A stretch of 64,000 bases of DNA from Sphingomonas faeni (GCF_023195535.1 NZ_JALPNF010000003.1:248001-312000), one strand, 5' to 3'. Shown: positions 36,821-45,118, numbered from the stretch's first letter. A program made the numbers and translations. The notes: a model not told the origin generated them from the letters alone.

Positions 36821-37630
36821 ATGGCAAATGACGTGAAGACGAAACCCAAGCGGTCTGAAACGAGCGAGACCTTTCGCTTCCTGCTGAAGCTCGCGCTGGT
36901 CGTGCTGATCCTGCGCAGCTTCATCTTCGCGCCGTTCAGCATCCCCTCCGAGTCGATGCTGCCCCGGCTCCTGATCGGCGACTATCTGTTCGTCTCGAAG
37001 TGGAACTACGGATACTCGCGCTGGTCGCTGCCCGCCGGCGTGCCGTTGATCCCCGGCCGCATCTTCGGCAGCACGCCGGCGCGCGGCGACGTCGTCGTCT
37101 TCCGCGCACCCGAAGTGCTCGACCACGACGTCATCAAGCGCGTCATCGGCCTGCCCGGCGAGACGATCCAGATGCGCCAGGGCATCGTCTACCTCAACGG
37201 CAAGGCGATCCCGAAGCAGCGCATCGCCGACTTCACGATCCCGCTCACCGCCAATTTCAACGCCGAGAAATGCGGCGCGCCGTTCGTCGACGTCGTCGCG
37301 AACGTGCAAATCTGTCGCTACCCCCGCTTCCGCGAAACGCTGCCGGGCGGCCGCAGCTACGAAGTCCTCGATCAGGCCGAACTCCCCGACCGCGACGACA
37401 CCGGGCTCTACACGATCCCCGCCGGTCACATTTTCGTGATGGGCGACAACCGCGACGATAGCGGCGACAGCCGCTTCCCCGCGCCGAGCGGCATGGGCTA
37501 TGTCCCGCTCGAGAATGTCGAGGGCAAGGCGGTCGTCAACTTTTTCTCGACCGACGGCGACGCCGAATGGTTCAAGCCCTGGACCTGGGTCAGCGCCGCC
37601 CGCTGGAGCCGCATCGGGGAAGGCTTTTGA
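36821..37630 (+). CDS. lepB: signal peptidase I
   Basis: 269 residues. A single N-terminal anchor (about 18-38) precedes the catalytic Ser45 in IPSESMLPRL; the general-base Lys106 lies in VIKRVIGLPG, and GHIFVMGDNRDDSGDSR is box D/E. Cuts signal peptides of exported proteins in the periplasm. One anchor instead of two, as in most Alphaproteobacteria. The ATG at 36821 was chosen because it places the anchor at the expected depth. The TGA overlaps the rnc TTG (TTGA), so RNase III is coupled to lepB, the usual lepB-rnc-era order. Confidence 0.97.
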   Translation: MANDVKTKPKRSETSETFRFLLKLALVVLILRSFIFAPFSIPSESMLPRLLIGDYLFVSKWNYGYSRWSLPAGVPLIPGRIFGSTPARGDVVVFRAPEVLDHDVIKRVIGLPGETIQMRQGIVYLNGKAIPKQRIADFTIPLTANFNAEKCGAPFVDVVANVQICRYPRFRETLPGGRSYEVLDQAELPDRDDTGLYTIPAGHIFVMGDNRDDSGDSRFPAPSGMGYVPLENVEGKAVVNFFSTDGDAEWFKPWTWVSAARWSRIGEGF

Positions 37631-38289
37631 GCGACCTAGCCGGCTGGCTGAAGACGCTCTTCGGCCGCACACCGACCAATCTCGCCCCCTATGAGCGCGC
37701 GCTGACCCACGGCAGCCAGGCCGCCGCGAACTACGAGCGACTGGAATTCCTCGGCGACCGCGTCCTCGGCCTCATCATCGCCGAGTGGCTGTACGAACTG
37801 TTCGCAACCGACCCCGAGGGCTCGCTGTCGAAACGCCTCAACGCGCTCGTCACCGGCCCGGTCTGCGCCGACGTCGCGCGCGAACTCGGCGTCCGCCCGC
37901 ACCTCAAACTCGGCAAGCAAGCACGCGACGACGGCGCCAGCGACAGCGACAACGTGCTCGGCGACGTGATGGAGGCGCTGATCGGCGCATGGTACCGCGA
38001 AGCCGGCCTCGACGCCGCCCGCGCCTTCGTCCGCGGCGCCTGGGGTGACCGCGTCCAGGCCGGCGCCAAAGCCCCGCAACATCCGAAGTCCGCCCTCCAG
38101 GAATGGGCCGCCGCGCACAACCGCAAGCCCCCCGAATACACCATCGTCGAACGCACCGGCCCCGGCCATGCCCCAAAATTCACGATGCTGGTCTCGATCG
38201 GCAAACTCGCCGAAGCCACCGCGACCGGCTCCAGCAAACAGGAAGCCGAAACCGCAGCGGCCAAGGCTCTGTTGGAGAAGCTCGGCTAG
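37627..38289 (+). CDS. rnc: ribonuclease III
   Basis: 220 residues from a TTG overlapping the lepB stop. RNase III signature YERLEFLGDRVLGLIIAEWLY with the catalytic Glu/Asp, and the second acidic pair in DNVLGDVMEALIGAWY; a C-terminal double-stranded RNA binding domain runs from PKSALQEWAAAHNRKPPEYTIVE to SSKQEAETAAAKALLEKL. Processes rRNA precursors and double-stranded regions of mRNA. A TTG start on an essential-class enzyme suggests deliberately low translation, dependent on lepB ribosomes. Confidence 0.96.
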   Translation: MSDLAGWLKTLFGRTPTNLAPYERALTHGSQAAANYERLEFLGDRVLGLIIAEWLYELFATDPEGSLSKRLNALVTGPVCADVARELGVRPHLKLGKQARDDGASDSDNVLGDVMEALIGAWYREAGLDAARAFVRGAWGDRVQAGAKAPQHPKSALQEWAAAHNRKPPEYTIVERTGPGHAPKFTMLVSIGKLAEATATGSSKQEAETAAAKALLEKLG

Positions 38290-38296
38290 AAGGATT

Positions 38297-38443
38297 TTTC
38301 GCGCAGAGGCGCAGAGGACGCGGAGATGGTTCGATCGGGGCAAGGTCGTGCCCGGCAAGACACCGATTATTCGGCGGCGTTTGGTTCAGCGGGTGCGACC
38401 CTCATTCCCTTCATCTCTGCGTCCTCTGCGCCTCTGCGCGAAC
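38297..38443. repeat. long inverted repeat, family G (GCGCAGAGGCGCAGAGGACGC)
   Basis: TTCGCGCAGAGGCGCAGAGG and its inverted copy CCTCTGCGCCTCTGCGCGAA bound a 147-bp element with about 34-bp arms and 80 bp between them. It separates rnc from era, where these genes are otherwise adjacent. Confidence 0.88.
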
Positions 38444-38567
38444 AAACTCTTTCTTCTCGGACTGCGCCCGACGCGCCGGCGAGTGAGGCCGCAGTTCGGC
38501 GGGAATGACGCGAGGGCGTTTTGTCTGTATGATCGACCCGAATATCCCGATGCCGAAAAGAGCCTAA

Positions 38568-39491
38568 GTGACCGAACCTACCACGCCTGAAATCTCCGCC
38601 CCCAAGCATTGCGGCCTAGTCGCCATCGTCGGCGCGCCTAACGCGGGCAAGTCGACGCTCGTCAACGCGCTCGTCGGCCAGAAGGTCGCGATCGTCAGCC
38701 CCAAGGCGCAGACGACGCGCGCCAAGCTGATGGGCGTCGCCATCGAGGCCGACACGCAGATCCTGCTCGTCGATACCCCCGGCATCTTCGAGCCCAAGCG
38801 CCGCTTCGACCGCGCGATGGTCGCCGCCGCCTGGGGTGGCGCGGAAGGCTCCGACATCATCGCACTGGTGGTCGACGCCAAGGGCGGGATCGGCGGTAAG
38901 GTCACGACGATCGTCGAGTCGCTGGTCGGTCGCACCGAGCCGATCTGGCTGATCCTCAACAAGGTCGATCTCGCCGACAAGACCAAGCTGCTGATCCACG
39001 CCGAGAAACTGAACGCACTGCTCCCCTTCGCGGAGACGTTCTTCATCAGCGCCGGCACCGGCGACGGCCTCGCTCACTTCAAGACCGAGCTCGCCAAGGC
39101 GATGCCCGAAGGCCCGTGGCACTACCCCGAGGACCAGGTCTCCGACTCGACCGAGCGCGCGCTGGCGTCCGAGGTCACGCGCGAGCAGCTCTATCTCCAG
39201 CTCCACGCCGAACTTCCGTATGCGAGCACGATCGAGACCGAGCAGTATATCGAACGGCAGGACGGCAGCCTCGAGATCCACCAGCAGATCCTCGTCGAGC
39301 GCCCGACCCAGCGCGCGATCGTGCTGGGCAAGGGCGGCGTCCGCATCAAGGAAATCGGCGCCCGCTCACGCATCGAACTCGCGTCGATCACCGGCAAGCC
39401 CGTCCACCTATATCTGCACGTAAAGGTAAAACCCGGCTGGGACGAAGACCGCGAAATCTACCGCGACATGGGCCTGGACTGGGTGGACTGA
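38568..39491 (+). CDS. era: ribosome-assembly GTPase Era
   Basis: 307 residues from a GTG. G1 GAPNAGKST, G2/G3 TTRAKLMG...LLVDTPGIF, G4 LNKVDL, and a C-terminal KH domain (QRAIVLGKGGVRIKEIGARSRIEL) that binds the 3' end of 16S rRNA. Needed for 30S maturation. The rnc-era link is broken here by 278 bp holding a family G repeat, so era probably has its own promoter within the spacer. Confidence 0.97.
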   Translation: MTEPTTPEISAPKHCGLVAIVGAPNAGKSTLVNALVGQKVAIVSPKAQTTRAKLMGVAIEADTQILLVDTPGIFEPKRRFDRAMVAAAWGGAEGSDIIALVVDAKGGIGGKVTTIVESLVGRTEPIWLILNKVDLADKTKLLIHAEKLNALLPFAETFFISAGTGDGLAHFKTELAKAMPEGPWHYPEDQVSDSTERALASEVTREQLYLQLHAELPYASTIETEQYIERQDGSLEIHQQILVERPTQRAIVLGKGGVRIKEIGARSRIELASITGKPVHLYLHVKVKPGWDEDREIYRDMGLDWVD

Positions 39492-39498
39492 TGCCCCT

Positions 39499-39618
39499 GA
39501 TCCTCCCCTGCAAGGAGAGGTGGCTGGCGCAGCCAGACGGAGGGGTGACCCGCTCTAGATACGGCGACCCCCCCCCCGTCATCCTTCGGGCTGCCACCCC
39601 ACCTTGTGGGGTAGGATC
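39499..39618. repeat. paired palindrome, family A, degenerate
   Basis: ATCCTCCCCTGCAAGGAGAGGTGGC with the inverted ACCCCACCTTGTGGGGTAGGAT. Arms are shorter than in other family A copies, and an unrelated CGTCATCCTTCGGG piece sits inside. It overlaps the sirtuin stop codon at 39617 by two bases. Confidence 0.7.
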
Positions 39619-40321
39619 AGGCGTCCGACAAAATCCCTTCCACCCACGCCGGCACCAGCACCCCAGCCGCCCCGATCCGCGTCTCCTCGAAGAACACGCT
39701 CCCCATCGAAGGATCCAGGTTTAGCTCCAGCGTCCGCGCGCCATGATACGCCGCGGTCTGCACGAACCCCGCCGCCGGATACACCGCCCCCGAAGTCCCC
39801 ACCGAAACGAGAAGATCCGCCCGCGCCAAAGCCGCCTCGATCCGCTCCATCTGGTACGGCATCTCCCCAAAGAACACGATGTCCGGCCGAAGCGACGCCG
39901 AACCGCACGCGCCGCAAACCGCCCCCTCGGGCAGCACCCCCGCCCAAGCCTCCCGCGCTCCACAAACAGCACACAGCGCCGACAACAACTCGCCATGCAT
40001 ATGCAGCATCCGCGTCGCCCCCGCCCGCTCATGCAGGTCGTCGACATTCTGCGTGACGATCAGCAACTCGCCGTCCCAACCCGCATCCAGCCGCGCCAGC
40101 GCCCGGTGTGCAGCATTAGGCTCCACCCCCGCCAGAGCCGCCCGCCGCAGATCGTAAAACCGGTGCACCAACTCCGGATCCGCCGCGAGCGCCTCGGGCG
40201 TGCAGACATCCTCGACCCGGTGCCCCTCCCAAAGCCCACCCGGCCCCCGAAACGTCGCAATCCCGCTTTCCGCCGAAATCCCGGCCCCGGTCAGAACCAG
40301 GATGTTTTTTATGTCATGCAT
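39617..40321 (-). CDS. cobB: NAD-dependent protein deacylase (sirtuin)
   Basis: 234 residues from MHDIKNILVLTGAGISAESGIATFRG, the NAD-binding GAGxS motif. QNVDDLHERAG and LHMHG with the catalytic His follow, and two Cys pairs (CAVC and CGAC) bind zinc. It removes acetyl, and probably succinyl or other acyl groups, from lysines using NAD+. The class III-type Tyr/Arg positions were not resolved, so the acyl preference is unknown. The frame extends upstream but the extension is not sirtuin-like. Confidence 0.93.
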   Translation of the reverse strand: MHDIKNILVLTGAGISAESGIATFRGPGGLWEGHRVEDVCTPEALAADPELVHRFYDLRRAALAGVEPNAAHRALARLDAGWDGELLIVTQNVDDLHERAGATRMLHMHGELLSALCAVCGAREAWAGVLPEGAVCGACGSASLRPDIVFFGEMPYQMERIEAALARADLLVSVGTSGAVYPAAGFVQTAAYHGARTLELNLDPSMGSVFFEETRIGAAGVLVPAWVEGILSDA

Positions 40322-40433
40322 GACCGCAGCATAGGCAGCCCGGCTCGGGACTGGAAGTGAAGCTCCCAGGGCACACGGGCGCATTGGCGTCGGCGCGATC
40401 GTGTGGGAAGACATCGCGTGGGAGGGCAGGCCG

Positions 40434-40784
40434 ATGAGCAGGCATAGCGTGAAGTTTCTGTCCCTGTTTGCAGGCGGCATCCTCTACTGGCAGTGCGTAT
40501 CGCAGATAACCGGCGCAAAGGAGCCCTGGGACGCGGACGGCTATTGGCATGTCTGGTATCCCGTGGCTTTTGGATTGGCGGCGATCAGCGGCACCGCGCT
40601 GAGGCGGCGCGGTTGGACCGCGGGCGTCGGTCTTTCGTTGGCCCAACTTCCGGTCATGTGGTGGAATACCGGGGCTGCAGCATCCTGGGCGATTGGCTTG
40701 GCGATGGCGTGCCTGTTGAGCATCCCTCTCGCAGCGGTGTCTGCGCTGACCGCTTTGTTGGCGGCACGTGCTAGGGCAGCGTGA
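40434..40784 (+). CDS. small hydrophobic membrane protein, unknown
   Basis: 116 residues with about four hydrophobic stretches (roughly 6-24, 38-54, 60-78 and 88-112). It has a conserved-looking GAKEPWDADGYWHVWYPVAF loop. Starts at the ATG after GGGAGGGCAGG, a good ribosome binding site; an earlier ATG at 40401 lies over the sirtuin leader. I do not recognise the family. No operon partner except a 108-bp gap before fumarase. Confidence 0.65.
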   Translation: MSRHSVKFLSLFAGGILYWQCVSQITGAKEPWDADGYWHVWYPVAFGLAAISGTALRRRGWTAGVGLSLAQLPVMWWNTGAAASWAIGLAMACLLSIPLAAVSALTALLAARARAA

Positions 40785-40892
40785 TGCGAGCCGGGCGATC
40801 GCCGATCATCCGCCGTGCGCCCGCACCCCGTCTTCATAAATCGCACGATCGCCGCTAAGACGCCTGCAAACCTGTATCCGTAAAGGCGCTGC

Positions 40893-42410
40893 ATGACCGT
40901 CATCACCGAAGCCGACCTGATCGAAAGCGTCGCCGACGCGCTCCAGTTCATCAGCTACTACCACCCGATGGACTACATCCGCGCCTTGGGCGTCGCCTAC
41001 GAGGCCGAGCAGAGCCCCGCCGCCAAGGATGCGATCGCGCAGATCCTCACCAACAGCCGGATGTGCGCGGAGGGCCACCGCCCGATCTGCCAGGACACGG
41101 GAATCGTCACGATCTTCGTCAAATGGGGCCAGGATTGCCGTCTTGAGTCGACCCGCAGCCTGCAGGAGGTCGTCGATGAAGGCGTGCGAAAGGCGTATCT
41201 CAACCCCGAGAACAAGCTGCGCGCGTCGATCCTCGCCGACCCCGCCTTCACCCGCCGCAACACCAAGGACAACACGCCGAGCGTGATGCATGTCGAGATG
41301 GTGCCCGGCAACACCGTCTCGATCGACGTCGCGGCGAAGGGCGGCGGCAGCGAGAACAAGTCGAAGTTCAAGATGATGAACCCAAGCGATTCGATCGTCG
41401 ATTGGGTGCTGGAAATGATCCCGCAGATGGGCGCGGGCTGGTGCCCGCCCGGCATGCTCGGGATCGGCATCGGTGGCACCGCCGAGAAGTCGATGATCCT
41501 CGCCAAGCAGTCGCTGATGGGCTCGATCGACATGGCGCAGCTGAAGGCGCGCGGGCCGAAGAACGACATCGAGGCGCTGCGGATCGAGATCTACGACAAG
41601 GTCAACGCGCTCGGCATCGGCGCGCAGGGCCTGGGCGGGCTGTCCACCATCCTCGACGTGAAGATCTTCGACTGGCCGACGCACGCCGCGTCGAAGCCGG
41701 TTGCGATGATCCCGAACTGTGCCGCCACGCGCCACGCGCATTTCGTGCTCGATGGCTCGGGTCCTGTCTATCTCGAGGCGCCGAAGCTGGAGGAATGGCC
41801 CGACGTCAACTGGACGCCCGACAAGGCCGCGATCCGCGTCGATCTCGACACGCTGACGCCCGAAATCGTGCAGACCTGGAAACACGGGGATCGCCTGCTG
41901 CTCAACGGCAAGATGCTCACCGGGCGCGACGCCGCGCACAAGCGGATCGCCGACATGTTGGCGAAGGGCGAGCCGCTCCCGGTCGATTTCGCGGGTCGCG
42001 TGATCTATTATGTCGGCCCGGTCGATCCGGTCGGCGACGAGGTGGTCGGCCCCGCCGGCCCGACGACCGCGACCCGCATGGACAAGTTCACCCGCATGAT
42101 GCTCGACCAGGGTTTGTTGGCAATGGTCGGCAAGGCCGAGCGCGGCGCGGACGCGACCAAGGCGATCGCCGAACGCAAGTCCGCCTATCTGATGGCGGTC
42201 GGCGGCGCGGCCTATCTCGTCGCCCGCGCGATCAAGGGCTCGAAGGTCGTCGGCTTCGAGGATCTCGGCATGGAAGCGATCTACGAGTTCGAGGTCGCCG
42301 ATTTCCCGGTGACCGTCGCCGTCGATTCCGCGGGCGAGAACGTCCACCAGCTCGCGCCGCTCGTCTGGCGCGAGAAGATCAAGCGTGAGGGGCTGCTGAC
42401 ACCGGCATGA
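40893..42410 (+). CDS. class I fumarate hydratase (iron-sulfur)
   Basis: 505 residues. Class I fumarases carry an N-terminal alpha part and C-terminal beta part; here both are fused, as in E. coli FumA/B. HRPICQDTGIVTIFVKWG and NCAATRHAHFVL hold two cluster-ligand Cys, with another in GAGWCPPGMLGIGIGG. The 4Fe-4S cluster directly hydrates fumarate to malate. Oxygen-sensitive, unlike FumC. The end overlaps the next gene by four bases (ATGA). With sdhCDAB in the same window, this completes two adjacent TCA steps. Confidence 0.95.
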   Translation: MTVITEADLIESVADALQFISYYHPMDYIRALGVAYEAEQSPAAKDAIAQILTNSRMCAEGHRPICQDTGIVTIFVKWGQDCRLESTRSLQEVVDEGVRKAYLNPENKLRASILADPAFTRRNTKDNTPSVMHVEMVPGNTVSIDVAAKGGGSENKSKFKMMNPSDSIVDWVLEMIPQMGAGWCPPGMLGIGIGGTAEKSMILAKQSLMGSIDMAQLKARGPKNDIEALRIEIYDKVNALGIGAQGLGGLSTILDVKIFDWPTHAASKPVAMIPNCAATRHAHFVLDGSGPVYLEAPKLEEWPDVNWTPDKAAIRVDLDTLTPEIVQTWKHGDRLLLNGKMLTGRDAAHKRIADMLAKGEPLPVDFAGRVIYYVGPVDPVGDEVVGPAGPTTATRMDKFTRMMLDQGLLAMVGKAERGADATKAIAERKSAYLMAVGGAAYLVARAIKGSKVVGFEDLGMEAIYEFEVADFPVTVAVDSAGENVHQLAPLVWREKIKREGLLTPA

Positions 42411-43081
42411 CGATACGCGCCCGCAGAAGGGGGCAAGGGCCCGTCCGGTGGACCCTGTCCGTCCTCCTTCTGCTGGCCGTCGCGGTTATCTATGCGCCGC
42501 AGTTGCTGGCGTTTCCGTACGAGCAGCGGATCGGCACCGTCACCGTCTATGCCGAGCGCCCGATCGATCCGCGGATCGGCAGCGAACTGGCGCGTGCGGA
42601 GGGATTGGTGCGCGCCAGTCCGATCTACACCGGTCCGCTCGATCGATCGCTGTTCCTCACGGACGGTGGCTGGCGCTGGCGGCTCCTTGCAATCCAGTCG
42701 CCCGGAGCCTTCGCCTTCCGCCGTCCGTTCAGCTCGGCGATCGTGGTCAATCGCAGCGACATCGGCGTCGACCGCGTGACGAACGTTCGGGCGATCGGCA
42801 ACACCCGCACACTGTCCGGCGTGATCGCGCACGAGACGACGCACATCATGATCGCCAACCACGTCGGCGAACTGCGCAGCGCGATGCTGCCGACCTGGCA
42901 GACGGAGGGATATGCCGATCATGTCGCGCGCGAGAGCAGCCTGACCGACGCGGATGCCGCCCGCCTTCGCAAGACCGATCCGAGCGCGTCGCCCTTGGTA
43001 TATTTCGATGCCCGTCGACGGGTGGCGGCCGCGTTGCACGCCAATGGCGGATCGGTCGACGCGCTGTTCGCGGGTCGCTGA
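42407..43081 (+). CDS. membrane-anchored HExxH metallopeptidase-like protein
   Basis: 224 residues. An N-terminal membrane anchor (about 15-35) places the rest in the periplasm. It has AHETTHIMI (His142, Glu143, His146), an HExxH zinc motif, and a possible third ligand Glu167 in QTEGYADH, as in gluzincin-type peptidases where the glutamate follows the second histidine by about 20 residues. No other recognised domain. It is translationally coupled to fumarase by a four-base overlap. Catalytic function is inferred from the motif; I do not know the family name or substrate. Confidence 0.75.
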   Translation: MTIRARRRGQGPVRWTLSVLLLLAVAVIYAPQLLAFPYEQRIGTVTVYAERPIDPRIGSELARAEGLVRASPIYTGPLDRSLFLTDGGWRWRLLAIQSPGAFAFRRPFSSAIVVNRSDIGVDRVTNVRAIGNTRTLSGVIAHETTHIMIANHVGELRSAMLPTWQTEGYADHVARESSLTDADAARLRKTDPSASPLVYFDARRRVAAALHANGGSVDALFAGR

Positions 43082-43148
43082 ACAAGCCGTTTCGGAACGC
43101 AGCCCCGCCAGTCCCGTTGGTAACCCGACCTTATCGGAGAAACCTATC

Positions 43149-43655
43149 ATGCCCAAGACAGCGATTGCCCTCGTGGCAGCCTTTGCCCTCGCAACTTCCG
43201 CATCGGCCCAGACCAGCGCGCCACAGGGGGCGTCGACGCAAAACGGGCTTGGGGACCTGGGCGGACTCGGCGGTCTCGGCGGACTGGGCGGCTTGCTCGG
43301 TGGTGCGTTGCCGAGCGTCGGATCGATCGGCGCCGGCAATGCCGCCGGTCTGCTAGGCTATTGCCTGAAGAACAATCTGCTCGGCCAGGGTGGAGCGCTC
43401 GGCGCACTGACGGGCGGACGAAATGGCGCGGCACGAGCGGGTGGCTCGACGAATGCGCCGGCCACCGGCGCGCAGTCGATCCTTCAGCGTCTGACCGGTC
43501 GGCAGGGCGTGCAGACCTCGCCGGGCTATGCCGCCGGACAGCAAGGCGAGGTGCAGGCTCCGAACGGACAGGCGTTCTCGCTCGACGATCTGGGCGGGCA
43601 GGTAAAGACGCGGATGTGCAGCATCGTGCTCAATCGGGCGAAAGCGTTCCTGTAG
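43149..43655 (+). CDS. DUF2501 exported protein
   Basis: 168 residues with a signal peptide ending near ASA-Q (residue 20). The mature part starts with a Gly-Leu repeat (LGDLGGLGGLGGLGGLLGG), then AGNAAGLLGYCLKNNLLG, the DUF2501 signature also found in E. coli YjjA, where the two conserved Cys (this one and MCSIVLN) may form a disulfide. Periplasmic; function unknown. TCGGAGAAACC precedes the ATG. Likely in one transcript with the peptidase-like gene, 67 bp upstream. Confidence 0.8.
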   Translation: MPKTAIALVAAFALATSASAQTSAPQGASTQNGLGDLGGLGGLGGLGGLLGGALPSVGSIGAGNAAGLLGYCLKNNLLGQGGALGALTGGRNGAARAGGSTNAPATGAQSILQRLTGRQGVQTSPGYAAGQQGEVQAPNGQAFSLDDLGGQVKTRMCSIVLNRAKAFL

Positions 43656-44114
43656 GGGGGGGGCAATCGCGGGCTAAGGGCGGCCGTTGCGCAACGCGCG
43701 CGGCAGATGGAGATGGGGGCATAAGCCAGTCCCTCCGTCGTTCCCGTTCCAATGTCTCATATCTCACGTCATCCTGACGAAAGTCAGGATTCAGAGTAAT
43801 AGGGTACTGCCCTATGCGGCCCTGGGTCCTGACTTTCGTCAGGATGACGATGTGGGCGTGGGATGTTTTCGCGTCTTCGACTGCTTCAGCGCTGGCTCGA
43901 TGCGCGCTCGAGTTTCGGGTTCTGGCCGTTAAGGCGGAACACCAGTGGCTACGGGCGCGGCGCAGGGGTTGGTCACCCGCTCAGCCTGCGCCTGCCAATA
44001 TCGTCAGCTAGGAAAAGGCGAGGTAGCTTCGACGACGGCGACCGTCGTCGGTTCACACAACGTCGTCGTCAATGGCGGTTGGATCGATCACCGCCAACCA
44101 ACCAAACACGGCAC
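43656..44114. other. gene-poor region: one repeat and a GC-rich hairpin
   Basis: Contains a family B repeat (43767-43849). Beyond it are only short arginine-rich frames I do not accept as genes, and a perfect hairpin CGACGACGG/CCGTCGTCG near 44032-44052. No gene is supported. Confidence 0.6.
43767..43849. repeat. paired palindrome, family B
   Basis: CGTCATCCTGACGAAAGTCAGGAT with its inverted mate CCTGACTTTCGTCAGGATGACG, separated by about 37 bp. Nearly identical to the copies at 18222 and 21244. Confidence 0.88.
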
Positions 44115-44161
44115 AAATGAAAAGAGGCTGCCGGATCGTCTCCCGACGACCCGACAACCTC
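44115..44161 (-). terminator. Rho-independent terminator of the minus-strand RNA
   Basis: A 17-bp stem (44145-44161 with 44124-44140), tetraloop GGGA, then TTTTCATTT on the minus strand. Three positions are G-U wobbles on the minus-strand RNA but would be A-C mismatches on the plus-strand RNA, which shows that the signal is meant for leftward transcription. Confidence 0.8.
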
Positions 44162-44271
44162 CTGACATGGTCAGCGGCCGGAGAGCTCCAGCCCGGAGGA
44201 CCATGCGTACCGCTTATCCTATGACCCGCGTGTTGACTGGGAGAGGATACTCCCCACGCGGACCGGCGGCG

Positions 44272-44328
44272 TTAGCGGTGCGTCCCCCGAACGAACCGAA
44301 CCGAACTCACTGCTGAACCATGAGACAT
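44272..44328 (-). CDS. 18-residue small ORF with perfect Shine-Dalgarno
   Basis: Reads MSHGSAVSSVRFVRGTHR then TAA. It starts 7 bases after GGAGG within AAAGGAGGTGATC, which is complementary to the whole anti-Shine-Dalgarno end of 16S rRNA: a ribosome binding site stronger than any other in the window. Basic, no membrane segment. Could be a small protein, a leader peptide, or an ORF whose translation controls folding of the RNA. No homologue known to me. Confidence 0.5.
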   Translation of the reverse strand: MSHGSAVSSVRFVRGTHR

Positions 44329-44479
44329 CGGATCACCTCCTTTCGCTTGTTGAAACAACGCGGCCAAGCCTGACCGCAACCGCAATGTGTGCCGACCCGC
44401 CTCGTGATACAAGCCTTGTTTTACGGAAGTTTTCGGCCGATCCTGTACGACTGTCGTCTCGTCGACAACGGGGTCGATA

Positions 44480-45061
44480 TCAGGCGCGACAATCCTCGGT
44501 CACGCGCTCGATCTCGGCCCAGGCGGGTACGACAAGCGGTGGCAGCCCGGCCTGCTGGACGACGAACCGCCCGCGACTGAACCCCATCGCCTCCAGCAAC
44601 GAGTCGTTCGGCATCAGCGCGGCGGCGACATAGGGCGGCGTGCCACCGGTCGGCTGGACGGACACGGCGCGGGTCGCGCTCGACGTGCGGATCGTCAGCG
44701 GAGTCGGCGTGCTGCCCGCGCGTGCGAGGTAAATCTGACGCGTCGCCGTGTCGCAGCGCAACGTCAGCGAGGCGTCCGCATTGGCGGGTCCGAACAGCGC
44801 GATCGAGCCGCGGGCGTCGCGGCGATACACCCAGGTCCCCGGCGAATACGGCCAATCGCGCCAGTCTGCGGCGATCGGTGCCGGGCGCGGTGCCGGCGCG
44901 GGGGTCGGCGCGACGGTGCGCGGCGGCGGCGGCGCTTCGACCCGCGGTGGCGGAACGCAGCCGGCGATCGATACAAGCGTCGCCAGACCGGCAAGTCTTG
45001 CCAGGGCGAGGGGGCTGGCAAGCGATCGCAAGCCGACGAGGTGGGGGGACGGAGTGCGCAT
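44480..45061 (-). CDS. predicted lipoprotein, unknown function
   Basis: 193 residues from MRTPSPHLVGLRSLASPLALARL; a lipobox VSIAGC gives the lipidated Cys near residue 32. A proline-rich linker (APPPPRTVAPTPAPAPRPAP) then leads to a compact domain with DWPYSPGTWVYRRDARGSIALFG and RCDTATRQIYLARAG. Looks like a periplasmic protein tethered to the inner or outer membrane. The upstream frame is open but lies over the divergent PRC-barrel leader and lacks a ribosome site. No family recognised with certainty. Confidence 0.7.
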   Translation of the reverse strand: MRTPSPHLVGLRSLASPLALARLAGLATLVSIAGCVPPPRVEAPPPPRTVAPTPAPAPRPAPIAADWRDWPYSPGTWVYRRDARGSIALFGPANADASLTLRCDTATRQIYLARAGSTPTPLTIRTSSATRAVSVQPTGGTPPYVAAALMPNDSLLEAMGFSRGRFVVQQAGLPPLVVPAWAEIERVTEDCRA

Positions 45062-45118
45062 CGTATCGCTATGCGGCACGCCCGGCGGTCGCTCAAGTAC
45101 GACGAAGCACTCTAGGCG

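Larger units (their letters stand above)
44115..44345 (-). ncRNA. candidate structured RNA with embedded 18-codon ORF
   Basis: Reading leftward from about 44345: a complete Shine-Dalgarno sequence AAAGGAGGTGATC (44331-44343), 18 codons, then three stems in series. Stem 1 is CCGCGTG/CACGCGG (44226-44261) with inner GGGAG/CTCCC. Stem 2 is CATGGTC/GACCATG (44166-44205). Stem 3 is the terminator. The only genes on this strand upstream are the lipoprotein ending at 44480; there is no gene downstream. It therefore looks like a stand-alone RNA or the 3' end of that message. The 5' end is not resolved, and I recognise no known RNA family. Confidence 0.55.

Noticed and set aside
44078-44204. Second, 43-codon ORF inside the minus-strand RNA
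   Set aside because: Weak ribosome site, arginine-rich, and it runs through the terminator stem.
44230-44255. Mn-type (yybP-ykoY) riboswitch
   Set aside because: The minus strand has GGGGAGTAT and GTCAACA blocks that loosely recall it, but there is no downstream gene and the rest of the consensus is missing.
44331-44343. Fragment of the 3' end of a 16S rRNA gene
   Set aside because: The match is limited to about 13 bases, lies in the reverse sense, and is placed exactly before an ATG, so it is a Shine-Dalgarno sequence and not an rRNA remnant.
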